A stretch of 64,000 nucleotides of DNA from UBA1783 sp033808805 (GTDB lineage Bacteria > Bacillota_I > Bacilli_A > Erysipelotrichales > Erysipelotrichaceae): assembly GCA_033808805.1 (NCBI GenBank), contig JAPXMY010000003.1:62001-126000 (forward strand), read 5' to 3'. Below the pieces are notes generated by a model. The model was given only the letters and a program-made list of their open reading frames with translations. It was not told where the DNA came from and made no database searches. Below are positions 26,003 to 34,571 of the stretch, one piece after another (the stretch's first letter is position 1; each line of letters begins with the position of its first letter). The translations under genes and the position numbers were made by a program.

Positions 26003-29000
26003 ATGGCAATTTTACTTTACAATCGCAGTTGTTATTCATTGTTGCAAAGTACTATCAGAGTAGATGATCTGGTAGATTTTGCAGTGGGTAATGGCTTAAA
26101 AGCCTTTGGCATATGTGAAAAGGGTAATCTATTTTCCGCAAAAGACTTTTTTGATAAATGTAAAAAAGCAGGTATCAGACCTATCATTGGTTGTGAATTA
26201 TCATATTATACCGATGAAGGACAATTTGAAGCGTTAATATATCCCAAAAATAACAGTGGCTATATTGCCCTTATTGATATAGTTTCATATAAAAGAGAGT
26301 TAAGTTTATCCAGTTTACTTGAATTGTCAGATAATAATTGCGTAGTTATAAAAAGTGACAGTTATTTTTCATACTTGTTAAATGAAAATGATATTGCCAA
26401 GTTAACAGCTGTTATTGAAAATATATCCAGATTTGAAAACATATATGTTTCATCACTAGCTAAAAATAAGGCTATTAACAATAATATCAATGCGATAGTT
26501 TTACCTTTATGCAAAAAATATGGTATCAATACTATTGCCTTGGATTTAGCTCTATACACTAAAGTAAATGATTATGAAGCTTATAAATGTCTGCAGGCAA
26601 TTGAAAAGGGAACCAATATTAACGATACCAACTTAGCACTTGTCACTGATGCCAGTTTAAAATCGCCTGAAGAGATGATGTTTTTATTTGATAAACAGTC
26701 TCTTGATAATTTGAGTCTATTTGTTAACAGTATTTTACTGGATCTCAACAGCCTGAAAACTAAACTGCCAACCTATGCAAATAACTATTCTATCGATAAT
26801 AAAGAATATCTTAAACAATTATGTCTGGCTGGACTGCAAAAAAGATTAGATGATAAAGTTCCACAAATGTATTTCGAACGTTTATCTCATGAATTAGATG
26901 TTATAATTTCGATGAATTTTGAAGACTATTTTCTAATAGTCTACGACATTATCTTATATTGTAAGAGAAATGATATCTTAGTTGGACCGGGCAGAGGAAG
27001 CGCTGTTGGTTCTCTGGTCTGTTATTGCTTGGGAATTACTCATATAGACCCGATCAGATATGATTTATTGTTTGAAAGATTTTTAAATCATGAAAGGGTG
27101 ACAATGCCAGATATTGATTTGGATTTTCCAGATAATAAGCGAATATCAGTTATTGAATATGTTAGAAATAAATATGGAGCTGATAAAGTTGCGAATATTA
27201 TCACTTTTGGCAGTTTGACAACCAGAGCCTTGATAAGAGATTTAGGGAAAGTATTAAATATCAATCAGAATGAATTGAATATTTTATTGAAGTCAATAAG
27301 AGAGGAAAAAATAACTTTACAGCAGCAATACGAAAGTAATAAAAAATTCAGATTAGTTATTAATTCATCAAATCAACTGCAGAAATTATATAATATCGGC
27401 TGTATATTATATGGCTTGCCTAAAAACATTTCTACTCATGCTTCTGGAGTTTTGATAAGTGCAGATAAACTTATCGATGTAATTCCTTTAATAACAGTAA
27501 ATGATAATTATATTGCAGGATATACAATGGAACATCTGGAAAGTATTGGTCTGATAAAATTTGATTTTCTAGCACTTAAAAATTTATCAATAATAGAAGA
27601 AATTTTAAATTCTCTTACTAAAAAAATAAATATTTACAAAATTCCTTTAGATGATTTAGCGGTATATCGAATGCTCTCTAGAGGAGATACCAGTGGCATA
27701 TTTCAGTTGGAATCAAAAGGAATGAGAGATAGCTTAAAAATGGTAATGCCGACTACATTTGAACAGCTGGCAACCGTATTGGCTTTGTACAGACCAGGAC
27801 CAATGGATTATATTGAAAAATATAACTTCAACAAAAACAATCCAGGAAAAATTAATTATCTTCATCCTGATTTAAAACCAATTCTGGATAATACTTATGG
27901 AATAATAGTGTACCAGGAACAGATTATGAAAATAGCTGTTGAAATTGCTGGCTTTACGATGACAAAAGCAGATTTGCTTAGAAGAGCTGTCAGTAAAAAG
28001 AGCAGTGAACAGTTAGAAGACTTGAAAAGTGAGTTTATAGAAGGCTGTATTAAAAATAATTATTCCCAAGAGAATGCGTTGAAGATTTATAATGATATTT
28101 ATAAATTTGCTAATTATGGATTTAACAAATCACATGCTGTTGCTTACGGATTTGTCGCCTATATTATGGCATTTTTGAAAGTAAGATATCCTTTAGAGTT
28201 TTATTGTGCACTTTTAAATTCAAAAATAGGTTCCAATGAAAATATAAAATACCTTATTGAGTGCAAGATGAAAAGAATTATGATTTCTTCTCCTGATATA
28301 AATGAATCTGAAGAAATATTTTTCGTTAAAGATAAAAAAATTGTTTTTCCGTTTAATCAGATAAAAAACATTTCTAATTTAACAAGCAAAAGTATTATTA
28401 AAGACAGAAATTTAAAGGGTAGATATCAAGGTTTCATTGATTTCATCAGCAGAATGTATATGCTCAATATAAATGAAAAAATTATTGAGATATTGATTAG
28501 AAGTGGTTGTTTAGATAGTTTTAATTTAAGCCATAGAAGTATGATAGCTTCTTTGGAAAGTGTTATTAACTATATAAAATTATGTACTTATGAAGAGAAT
28601 GGTGAGAAGCATGTTGATTTATCATTGGTTTCAGCACCTTTGATTAAAGAACACAGAGATAATCTGGCTGATTTACTACTTGATCAGCAAACATATTTAG
28701 GCTTATTTTTGAGTTCTCATCCAATTGAAAAATACCGAAATGACTATCGAAATACCACGCCTTCGATAATTGCTAAAAAAAGAGATGGAAATATGTCATT
28801 AATCTTAGCTATTATGAATTACAGCCAGCAAACGACTAGAACTAATGAGTTAATGTGTTTTGCGAAATGTTATGATGAATATGGAACAATTGATCTGGTC
28901 TTTATGCCCGAAAAGTATTTGCTGTATAAAGAATTCATAAAAAAAGGTATAATAGTACTAGTCAAGGGGAAAAAGAATCCTAGAGGTGATTCAATTATAG

Positions 29001-29029
29001 TAAGAGAATTATTAGTTTTGAAAGGATGA
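26003..29029 (+). CDS. dnaE: DNA polymerase III alpha subunit DnaE
   Basis: Second replicative polymerase of low-GC Gram-positives, which extends RNA primers before hand-off to PolC. 1008 aa. Catalytic aspartates are in TMPDIDLDFPDNKR; other motifs are VGPGRGSAVGSLV, ALYRPGPMDYI, YQEQIMKIA and FNKSHAVAYGF, with a C-terminal OB region. The N-terminal PHP domain has lost its metal site: the usual HxH near residue 6 reads YNR, and TDHG reads CEKG. No exonuclease insert is present. The response regulator starts 4 bases after the stop, an unusual neighbour. Confidence 0.92.
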   Translation: MAILLYNRSCYSLLQSTIRVDDLVDFAVGNGLKAFGICEKGNLFSAKDFFDKCKKAGIRPIIGCELSYYTDEGQFEALIYPKNNSGYIALIDIVSYKRELSLSSLLELSDNNCVVIKSDSYFSYLLNENDIAKLTAVIENISRFENIYVSSLAKNKAINNNINAIVLPLCKKYGINTIALDLALYTKVNDYEAYKCLQAIEKGTNINDTNLALVTDASLKSPEEMMFLFDKQSLDNLSLFVNSILLDLNSLKTKLPTYANNYSIDNKEYLKQLCLAGLQKRLDDKVPQMYFERLSHELDVIISMNFEDYFLIVYDIILYCKRNDILVGPGRGSAVGSLVCYCLGITHIDPIRYDLLFERFLNHERVTMPDIDLDFPDNKRISVIEYVRNKYGADKVANIITFGSLTTRALIRDLGKVLNINQNELNILLKSIREEKITLQQQYESNKKFRLVINSSNQLQKLYNIGCILYGLPKNISTHASGVLISADKLIDVIPLITVNDNYIAGYTMEHLESIGLIKFDFLALKNLSIIEEILNSLTKKINIYKIPLDDLAVYRMLSRGDTSGIFQLESKGMRDSLKMVMPTTFEQLATVLALYRPGPMDYIEKYNFNKNNPGKINYLHPDLKPILDNTYGIIVYQEQIMKIAVEIAGFTMTKADLLRRAVSKKSSEQLEDLKSEFIEGCIKNNYSQENALKIYNDIYKFANYGFNKSHAVAYGFVAYIMAFLKVRYPLEFYCALLNSKIGSNENIKYLIECKMKRIMISSPDINESEEIFFVKDKKIVFPFNQIKNISNLTSKSIIKDRNLKGRYQGFIDFISRMYMLNINEKIIEILIRSGCLDSFNLSHRSMIASLESVINYIKLCTYEENGEKHVDLSLVSAPLIKEHRDNLADLLLDQQTYLGLFLSSHPIEKYRNDYRNTTPSIIAKKRDGNMSLILAIMNYSQQTTRTNELMCFAKCYDEYGTIDLVFMPEKYLLYKEFIKKGIIVLVKGKKNPRGDSIIVRELLVLKG

Positions 29030-29033
29030 TTAG

Positions 29034-29699
29034 ATGGCTACTTTATTAATTGTTGATGACGAGATTATGATTAGAGAAGTAATCAAAGAATATGGCAGTT
29101 CATATGGATATGAAGTTCTAGAAGCTTCAGATGGTTTGGAAGCGATTGAAATTATAAAAGAAAATGAAATAGACTGTGTTATTTTAGATATAATGATGCC
29201 ACATTTGGATGGTTTTACTACTTGTAAGCATATTAAAGAACATACTGATGTACCTGTTATTATGCTTTCTGCCAGAGTGGCTGAAGATGACAAACTTTAT
29301 GGTTTTGAGTTAGGAATAGATGACTATGTATCTAAACCATTTTCTCCAAAAGAGTTGATGGCCAGAATAAAAGTTGTAATTGAAAGAAGTACCAATAAGG
29401 TAAAAGATATAATAAATATCGAAGGAATTTACATCGATAAAAAAGCTCATGTAGTTAAAATTGATGATGAAGTGGTACATTTAACAAATAAAGAGTTTGA
29501 TTTATTGGTATATCTGATAGAAAATGAAAATACCGCTATTACCAGAGAAAAACTTTTAGAGAATATTTGGGGTTACGATTATTACAGCATGGATAGAACT
29601 GTGGATACTCACATAAAGATGTTAAGAAAAAATCTTGGTAACTATGGCAGTAAAATTGTTACAGTAAGAGGAGTAGGTTATAAGTTTGAAAAAGAATAA
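29034..29699 (+). CDS. OmpR-family response regulator
   Basis: Two-component DNA-binding regulator, 221 aa. The receiver domain has acidic pocket Asp8-Asp9, phospho-acceptor Asp52 (VILDIMMPHLDG), MLSAR and the Lys in VSKPFSP. A C-terminal winged helix follows (LTNKEFDLLVYLIENENTAI to VRGVGYKF). It overlaps the sensor kinase by 14 bases and shares a likely transcript with dnaE. Target genes cannot be read from the sequence. Confidence 0.92.
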   Translation: MATLLIVDDEIMIREVIKEYGSSYGYEVLEASDGLEAIEIIKENEIDCVILDIMMPHLDGFTTCKHIKEHTDVPVIMLSARVAEDDKLYGFELGIDDYVSKPFSPKELMARIKVVIERSTNKVKDIINIEGIYIDKKAHVVKIDDEVVHLTNKEFDLLVYLIENENTAITREKLLENIWGYDYYSMDRTVDTHIKMLRKNLGNYGSKIVTVRGVGYKFEKE

Positions 29700-31143
29700 G
29701 ATTACTAGTTCTTTAGGATATAAATCATGGACATACTTTGTGGTTTTTGCATTGAGTATTCTTTTATTATTGCAGTTTTTCCAATTGATTTTACTGGAAC
29801 CTTTCTATCTGAGAACTTTAAAAAGAGAAATACAGACATTTACCGGAAAAGTTGCAGAAATTTTTTTCAGTGACCTGGAAAATAAAGAAAAAAACTACCA
29901 GCTTTATTCATTGACAATGAACAATAATGCCTGTGTTATTGTTTTTGACAGTAATAACGCGACAACAGTGAGTGGTTTTGATGCCTTGGGTAACTCTGGC
30001 TGTGCAATCTACAATAATTCAGTAGTGAATCAGCGATTTATTGACATATTAGAAAATACAGATAAAGATGAAATCTTTCTTCAGGGAGATTTTATAGAAT
30101 TATCGGACCAGGAAGTTATGGTTTATGGCAAAAAAGTATATATTGATGATCAGGTTTATTATGTAATAAGTAATGTAACTCTACAGTCTATAAATATCCT
30201 TACCAAAACTATTCAGAATCAGTTTGTTTTGATTTCTTTAATTGTATTATCACTATCATTATTAATTTCATTACTTTTTTCAAGAATTATTTCTCAACCA
30301 ATTATTAAAATCAAGGAAGAAGCTAACAAGCTCACTTATGGTAATTACGATTTGAAATTTGAAGATACTGAAATTAATGAAGTTCAGGAATTGGCTGATA
30401 CCATTGATCTGGCCGCAAAAGAAATATCTAAGGTAGAAGAGTATAGAAGTGAACTTATGGCCAATGTTTCCCATGATTTAAAAACTCCATTGACAATGAT
30501 AAAAGCCTACGCGGAAATGATAAAAGATATTTCAGGTGAAAACAGAGAGAAAAGAGAAGAACATTTAGATATCATTATCAATGAAACAGATAGTTTAAAT
30601 ACTCTGGTCAGTGATATGCTGAATCTATCTAAACTTCAGGCTGGGGCTATTTCAGTTAAAATTGAACCTTTTGATTTAACAGAACAGCTACATAATTGCT
30701 ATTACAGATTTGAACTTCTGGCAAAAGAAGAAGGCGTTAATATCGATTTTGAATGTGAACCTGAGCTGATAGCCATGGGTGATGCAAATAAAATTGAAGA
30801 AGTTTTAAATAATTTCCTTTCCAATGCCTTAAAGCATTATGGTGAAGATAAAACAATTGTTCTTAAAGGTTTTTTGAAAAATAAGGAATTTATCAGAGTT
30901 GAAGTTACTGATCACGGATCTGGTATCGATGAAGAGCTTCTGCCATATATCTGGGACAGATATTTTAAAATTGACAAAAAATACCAAAGATCTAAAAGTG
31001 GTTCCGGTTTAGGATTAGCTATTTCAAAAGCCATCCTGGAAACTTATGGATGTAAATATGGAGTTATTTCAAAAATAAATGAAGGATCTACTTTCTATTT
31101 TGAAATACCGACAATAAATTTGGATGAGGTACAGATTCTCTAA
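29686..31143 (+). CDS. Sensor histidine kinase
   Basis: Membrane sensor kinase paired with the preceding regulator, 485 aa. TM1 is at about 15-37, an extracellular sensing region of about 140 residues follows, TM2 is at about 179-200, then HAMP to about 252, HisKA with phospho-acceptor His263 (ANVSHDLKTPLTM), and an ATPase with N box NNFLSNALKHY, DHGSGID and GSGLGLAISK. It begins with TTG 29686, about 12 bases after GAGGAG. The next Met is near residue 78, beyond TM1, so TTG is preferred. The ligand is unknown. Confidence 0.92.
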   Translation: MKKNKITSSLGYKSWTYFVVFALSILLLLQFFQLILLEPFYLRTLKREIQTFTGKVAEIFFSDLENKEKNYQLYSLTMNNNACVIVFDSNNATTVSGFDALGNSGCAIYNNSVVNQRFIDILENTDKDEIFLQGDFIELSDQEVMVYGKKVYIDDQVYYVISNVTLQSINILTKTIQNQFVLISLIVLSLSLLISLLFSRIISQPIIKIKEEANKLTYGNYDLKFEDTEINEVQELADTIDLAAKEISKVEEYRSELMANVSHDLKTPLTMIKAYAEMIKDISGENREKREEHLDIIINETDSLNTLVSDMLNLSKLQAGAISVKIEPFDLTEQLHNCYYRFELLAKEEGVNIDFECEPELIAMGDANKIEEVLNNFLSNALKHYGEDKTIVLKGFLKNKEFIRVEVTDHGSGIDEELLPYIWDRYFKIDKKYQRSKSGSGLGLAISKAILETYGCKYGVISKINEGSTFYFEIPTINLDEVQIL

Positions 31144-31167
31144 ATAAAAGAGTAGAAGTGGTTGAAT

Positions 31168-31500
31168 ATGGAAATAAAAGAAAGTTTTAAAAAATTCTAT
31201 CAATTGAAATTTATGAACAAATGTCCTGAATGTGGCAGCAATTTAGAAAAAAAGAAAGATAAAAAAACAATCAGATGTGTTAAATGTAAATTAAATTATA
31301 AAGGACATGAAGACTATAATTTCTTAATAGTGTTATATATTGTTGTAGCCATATTATTATTTATATTTAATAAAGGATATTTAAATATCTTGGGATTAGT
31401 TGTAAGCTTTGTTACGATGGAAATAATGATATTATTATTTAATTTCTATACATTTATTAAATACGAGGAAACTAAATATAGAAGAAAAGGTCAAAAATAA
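31168..31500 (+). CDS. Small zinc-ribbon membrane protein
   Basis: A 110-aa protein that I cannot assign to a named family. An N-terminal zinc ribbon has Cys19, Cys22, Cys37 and Cys40 (CPECG and CVKC), followed by two transmembrane segments (about 51-66 and 69-92) and a basic tail. ATG 31168 is chosen over the in-frame TTG at 31162; the ribosome site AGAAGTGG is modest. It is 24 bases after the sensor kinase and ends at a terminator, so it is the last gene of the dnaE/two-component transcript and may modulate the kinase. That role is inference. Confidence 0.65.
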   Translation: MEIKESFKKFYQLKFMNKCPECGSNLEKKKDKKTIRCVKCKLNYKGHEDYNFLIVLYIVVAILLFIFNKGYLNILGLVVSFVTMEIMILLFNFYTFIKYEETKYRRKGQK

Positions 31501-31511
31501 TGACCTTTTTA
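31485..31511 (+). terminator. Terminator after the zinc-ribbon gene
   Basis: A 9-bp stem (AAAAGGTCA, 31485-31493, with TGACCTTTT, 31501-31509) whose loop contains the stop codon of the zinc-ribbon gene, then T. It may also stop the converging gene. Confidence 0.75.
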
Positions 31512-31559
31512 ATTCAACATATAACTTCGCATAATGTATATTATGTTATTTTAATGAAA

Positions 31560-32174
31560 TTAAATATTTTTGATTTTACGATTTATATCAACAATTGGTG
31601 GATAAACTAAGCCTTCATTGACCAATTTATCAAATAAAGATTCATTACCATATTGTTTGGCATAAATAACTTCTTCATCATAAACAGGTATCAAGGTATA
31701 AAATGAAACATATTTATTATTTATCAGTGCTTCATCATTAATCCCTATAACAAAAAGAAATGAATTAAAACTACAATTATCAGCTACTTTTCTATTTAAA
31801 TTTATAATTGACGAAAAACTAACCCAGCCATAGCTATTTACTAATTTGGCTGCTAATTCAAATAAAGATTTGATTGGCCAATAATAATTGATATTTGGAT
31901 TAAGAATTTTCCAGTCTTCAGGCAAATATATCAGCAATTCGCAAAATGAATTGGTTTCAATATGTCTTGGCAGCTTCATTTCATAATTGGATAGTCCATT
32001 GGTTATTAAAGTATAATATGGTTTTTCTTTTGTTGGTTTAACTATAATTACCTCTATATCAAAATCATCGTGAATTTGTGAAGGAATTAACAAATGTATA
32101 TCACCTATTTTATTTGAAACATATTCTTTTATATTCTTGTATTTCTTTTTTCTAAAAGCATTCAATAATTTCAT
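31560..32174 (-). CDS. Suppressor-of-fused (SUFU) domain protein
   Basis: A 204-aa protein whose layout fits the bacterial SUFU family: TLITNGLSNYEMKLP, FCELLIYLPEDWK, the WPIKSLFELAAKLVNSYGW block, and FYTLIPVYDEEVIYAKQYG near the C-terminus. Bacterial SUFU proteins are often immunity proteins of polymorphic toxins or contact-dependent systems. No toxin gene is adjacent. It diverges from a repeat lipoprotein across a 185-base gap and converges on the zinc-ribbon gene. The family call is by pattern; the role is inferred. Confidence 0.72.
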   Translation of the reverse strand: MKLLNAFRKKKYKNIKEYVSNKIGDIHLLIPSQIHDDFDIEVIIVKPTKEKPYYTLITNGLSNYEMKLPRHIETNSFCELLIYLPEDWKILNPNINYYWPIKSLFELAAKLVNSYGWVSFSSIINLNRKVADNCSFNSFLFVIGINDEALINNKYVSFYTLIPVYDEEVIYAKQYGNESLFDKLVNEGLVYPPIVDINRKIKNI

Positions 32175-32219
32175 TCATATTACCTCTACTCTTCAATCAT
32201 TATTTATCCATTTTAATAG

Positions 32220-32335
32220 ATTATACAATATTTCAAAAAGTTTTTTTTATTTAATAGTATTTTTAAAAAATGACCTTAAATTTTTTAAGATTTAAGAAAT
32301 TTATGTTGTAATTCAAATCTTTTTTTAAGTATAAT
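32220..32335. promoter_or_regulatory. Divergent promoter region, SUFU/repeat lipoprotein
   Basis: Plus strand: TTGTAA (32306-32311), an 18-base spacer, and TATAAT (32330-32335) ahead of the lipoprotein. Minus strand: TATAAT (plus ATTATA, 32220-32225) ahead of the SUFU gene, with a poor -35. The region between is almost pure A+T. Confidence 0.5.
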
Positions 32336-32359
32336 TTAGTTGGTTATGGAGGCTATAAA

Positions 32360-33826
32360 ATGATGAAAAAAATTTACATTTTTTTGTTTATTTCAGTATT
32401 GGTGCTATGTCTAACTGGTTGTAATAACGATAATAAATTACCTAAAAATGGTTTAAATCAACAGGAATTATGGGATTATTTAGATAATTATTCCCGCTTT
32501 CTCTCTGTATGGGGACCTGAAGACAGCGCATTGATGTTTAAAAATGATAAGGACATAGTTTTTGACAATTCTGTTTATTATGGAGAAGGTTTCGACTACA
32601 ATTTTACTGAATTAAAAAGCTTTACTTATGAAGGAAACAATATATATAAACTTGAATATCAGAACCTTTACCCTGATTTTTTTGAAAGTTCTATCTTCTA
32701 TATTGAAATTATTCCAGAATTCGAGAATAAAATAAGATTCGGCATGTATTATGATGGTAAATTGGAATATGTTGATTTATTTGGTGATGTAGGCTTTTCA
32801 AAAGAACAACTAATTGCTGAGTTTGCTAAACATGAATACTGGTTAGAGGCTCATAATGAGATGTATGGACTTTATTATTTCAATGTTTTTGACAACGACA
32901 AATTTAACTTAGGTATAACAAATAGTGGTTTTGAATTTTCAGGGACTATTTCTAAAATTGATTATCTCGGCTACATGTATTATAACATTATCGTCGATTA
33001 TCCAGGTTTTGAAGGAGACGATATGTATGAACCATATGACCCATATTCTATAGAATATATTACCTACTATAATCCAAACTTTGAAAAATTATTAATACAT
33101 ATTAATGACGAAATGGTAGGATTTGCTCCAGAAGTTAATTTATCTTCTGACGAACTGCTGACAATACTTAATAAATATGATAAGTGGATACAGATAGATG
33201 ATGAAATTTATGCAGGATATTTTATCATAGCTCATGACAAGGATAAATTAGATTTAGGTCTATCAAATAGCGGTTTCTGGATTTCAGGAACTATTACTGA
33301 AATAAGATTTAGCAATCATATGTCTTATACTGTCGTTGTTTCTTATCCAGGCTATGCTGGTGATGAAATTACCGATCCTTATGACCCTTATACAATGGAG
33401 TATTATTTTTATTATAATCCTGATGGAGAAGTTTTAATGATACAATTAGATGGTGACAGTATTGAGTTTGCTCCAGATACAGGATTAACTGCTGAAGAAC
33501 TTTTAAATGCATTGTCTAATTATGAAATATGGTATGAATATAAAGATGATCATATCGGATACTTCTTAAAGGTCTATGAAGATAAATTTGAACTAGGCCT
33601 CATGGATACTGAATATGGAATTACAGGTACAATTTCAAATGTTAAATATTGTGGAGAATACTTGTATGAAATAACTGTAGATTATCCAGGTTTTGAAGGT
33701 AATGAAATGCAAGATCCATATGATCCATATACTTTAACTCATCAATTATATTTTGTTACTAGAAACGAAAGACTTGTTATGATTATTAATCATGAGTTTG
33801 TTGATTTTTCACCTGCATATAATTGA
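32360..33826 (+). CDS. Repeat-containing lipoprotein of unknown function
   Basis: A 488-aa exported lipoprotein with a signal peptide (residues 2-20) and a lipobox ending at Cys21 (CLTGC). The body is made of three clear tandem units of about 110 residues (about 148-257, 264-372 and 379-486) and a degenerate first unit (about 33-145). Each unit has a Leu-rich helix, then GYF and LGL-NSGF-ISGTI strands, and closes with the hallmark DYPGFEGDEM-DPYDPYT followed by a beta hairpin and FAP. ATG 32360 follows GGAGG at 7 bases. No family is recognised. Surface anchoring and repeated binding modules are inferred. Confidence 0.75.
   Translation: MMKKIYIFLFISVLVLCLTGCNNDNKLPKNGLNQQELWDYLDNYSRFLSVWGPEDSALMFKNDKDIVFDNSVYYGEGFDYNFTELKSFTYEGNNIYKLEYQNLYPDFFESSIFYIEIIPEFENKIRFGMYYDGKLEYVDLFGDVGFSKEQLIAEFAKHEYWLEAHNEMYGLYYFNVFDNDKFNLGITNSGFEFSGTISKIDYLGYMYYNIIVDYPGFEGDDMYEPYDPYSIEYITYYNPNFEKLLIHINDEMVGFAPEVNLSSDELLTILNKYDKWIQIDDEIYAGYFIIAHDKDKLDLGLSNSGFWISGTITEIRFSNHMSYTVVVSYPGYAGDEITDPYDPYTMEYYFYYNPDGEVLMIQLDGDSIEFAPDTGLTAEELLNALSNYEIWYEYKDDHIGYFLKVYEDKFELGLMDTEYGITGTISNVKYCGEYLYEITVDYPGFEGNEMQDPYDPYTLTHQLYFVTRNERLVMIINHEFVDFSPAYN
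32801..33817 (+). repeat. Three tandem ~330-bp coding repeats
   Basis: Units at about 32801-33130, 33149-33475 and 33494-33817 encode the three lipoprotein modules. They are aligned by the DPYDPY signature at residues 225, 339 and 452 (spacing 113-114 residues). They are diverged, not recent copies. Confidence 0.75.
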
Positions 33827-33856
33827 TAGATTGATTCTAGCTTTATAAGAATACTA

Positions 33857-33890
33857 AAAAAATGTATCTGATTTGAAAGATACATTTTTT
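33857..33890. terminator. Bidirectional terminator
   Basis: A 13-bp stem (AAAAAATGTATCT, 33857-33869, with AGATACATTTTTT, 33878-33890) and an 8-base loop between convergent genes. It ends both the lipoprotein transcript and the long minus-strand operon. Confidence 0.85.
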
Positions 33891-33921
33891 ATAATTTCTA
33901 ATTTAAAATCTTATTCTTATA

Positions 33922-34569
33922 CTACTCTTCTTTTTTTATTAAATCACTGATATTGTTGCTAAAGACATATTCATTAACTTTTCTAAAATTTTCATCAAAA
34001 TCAATAAGATTCAAATCATTTTTAATCCACATTTGTGACCAGCTATACCCTTCTTCTAATAAATGTTTAACATTTTCATTTTCAATGGCTTGATTGCTTT
34101 TCTGATCATTTAAATCAACATAGTTATCTTCATCATATAATTTACATTGCAGATCACATTCCAATTTATCACATTGATAGGCAAATATCGCTTCTTTTGA
34201 CTTTCTAGCATCAAATTCCATTATGAGGTCTATCCAATATTGTTTGTCTTCAAGTGGCTCTAAAGCCTTTAAAATGGCTCTGTGACCCATTTCCATCTTC
34301 TTTTCAGTTTCAAGTTGATATGGAGTAAAATCACCAATAATTGTTTCCTCTAATTCATGAATTGCCAGCATTTTGATAACTTTTGATAAATCTAGATCAT
34401 AGTCAAATTCTGAGTACATTGCTATTGCCAACATCTGTGTTGAATAAATGTGTTCAGCTACTGATTCTAATCGTTCTTTTTTTACGTTCCAATCAACCCA
34501 GCCACTTCGAATCAGGTTTTTTAATTTATTGCAAAGAACATAGAATTGTAAAACATTTTTTTCTTTCAT
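33922..34569 (-). CDS. HD-domain hydrolase, YfbR/HDDC2-like
   Basis: A 215-aa HD-superfamily protein resembling 5'-deoxynucleotidases (YfbR, HDDC2). Putative metal ligands are His40 (ESVAEHIYS), His71-Glu72 (AIHELEETIIGD) and Asp134 (CDKLECDLQ). The name-giving His-Asp pair is His-Glu here, which may alter metal binding. It is the last gene of the minus-strand operon, two bases after deoB. A role in dNMP turnover next to phosphopentomutase is plausible but inferred. Confidence 0.72.
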   Translation of the reverse strand: MKEKNVLQFYVLCNKLKNLIRSGWVDWNVKKERLESVAEHIYSTQMLAIAMYSEFDYDLDLSKVIKMLAIHELEETIIGDFTPYQLETEKKMEMGHRAILKALEPLEDKQYWIDLIMEFDARKSKEAIFAYQCDKLECDLQCKLYDEDNYVDLNDQKSNQAIENENVKHLLEEGYSWSQMWIKNDLNLIDFDENFRKVNEYVFSNNISDLIKKEE

Positions 34570-34571
34570 CT

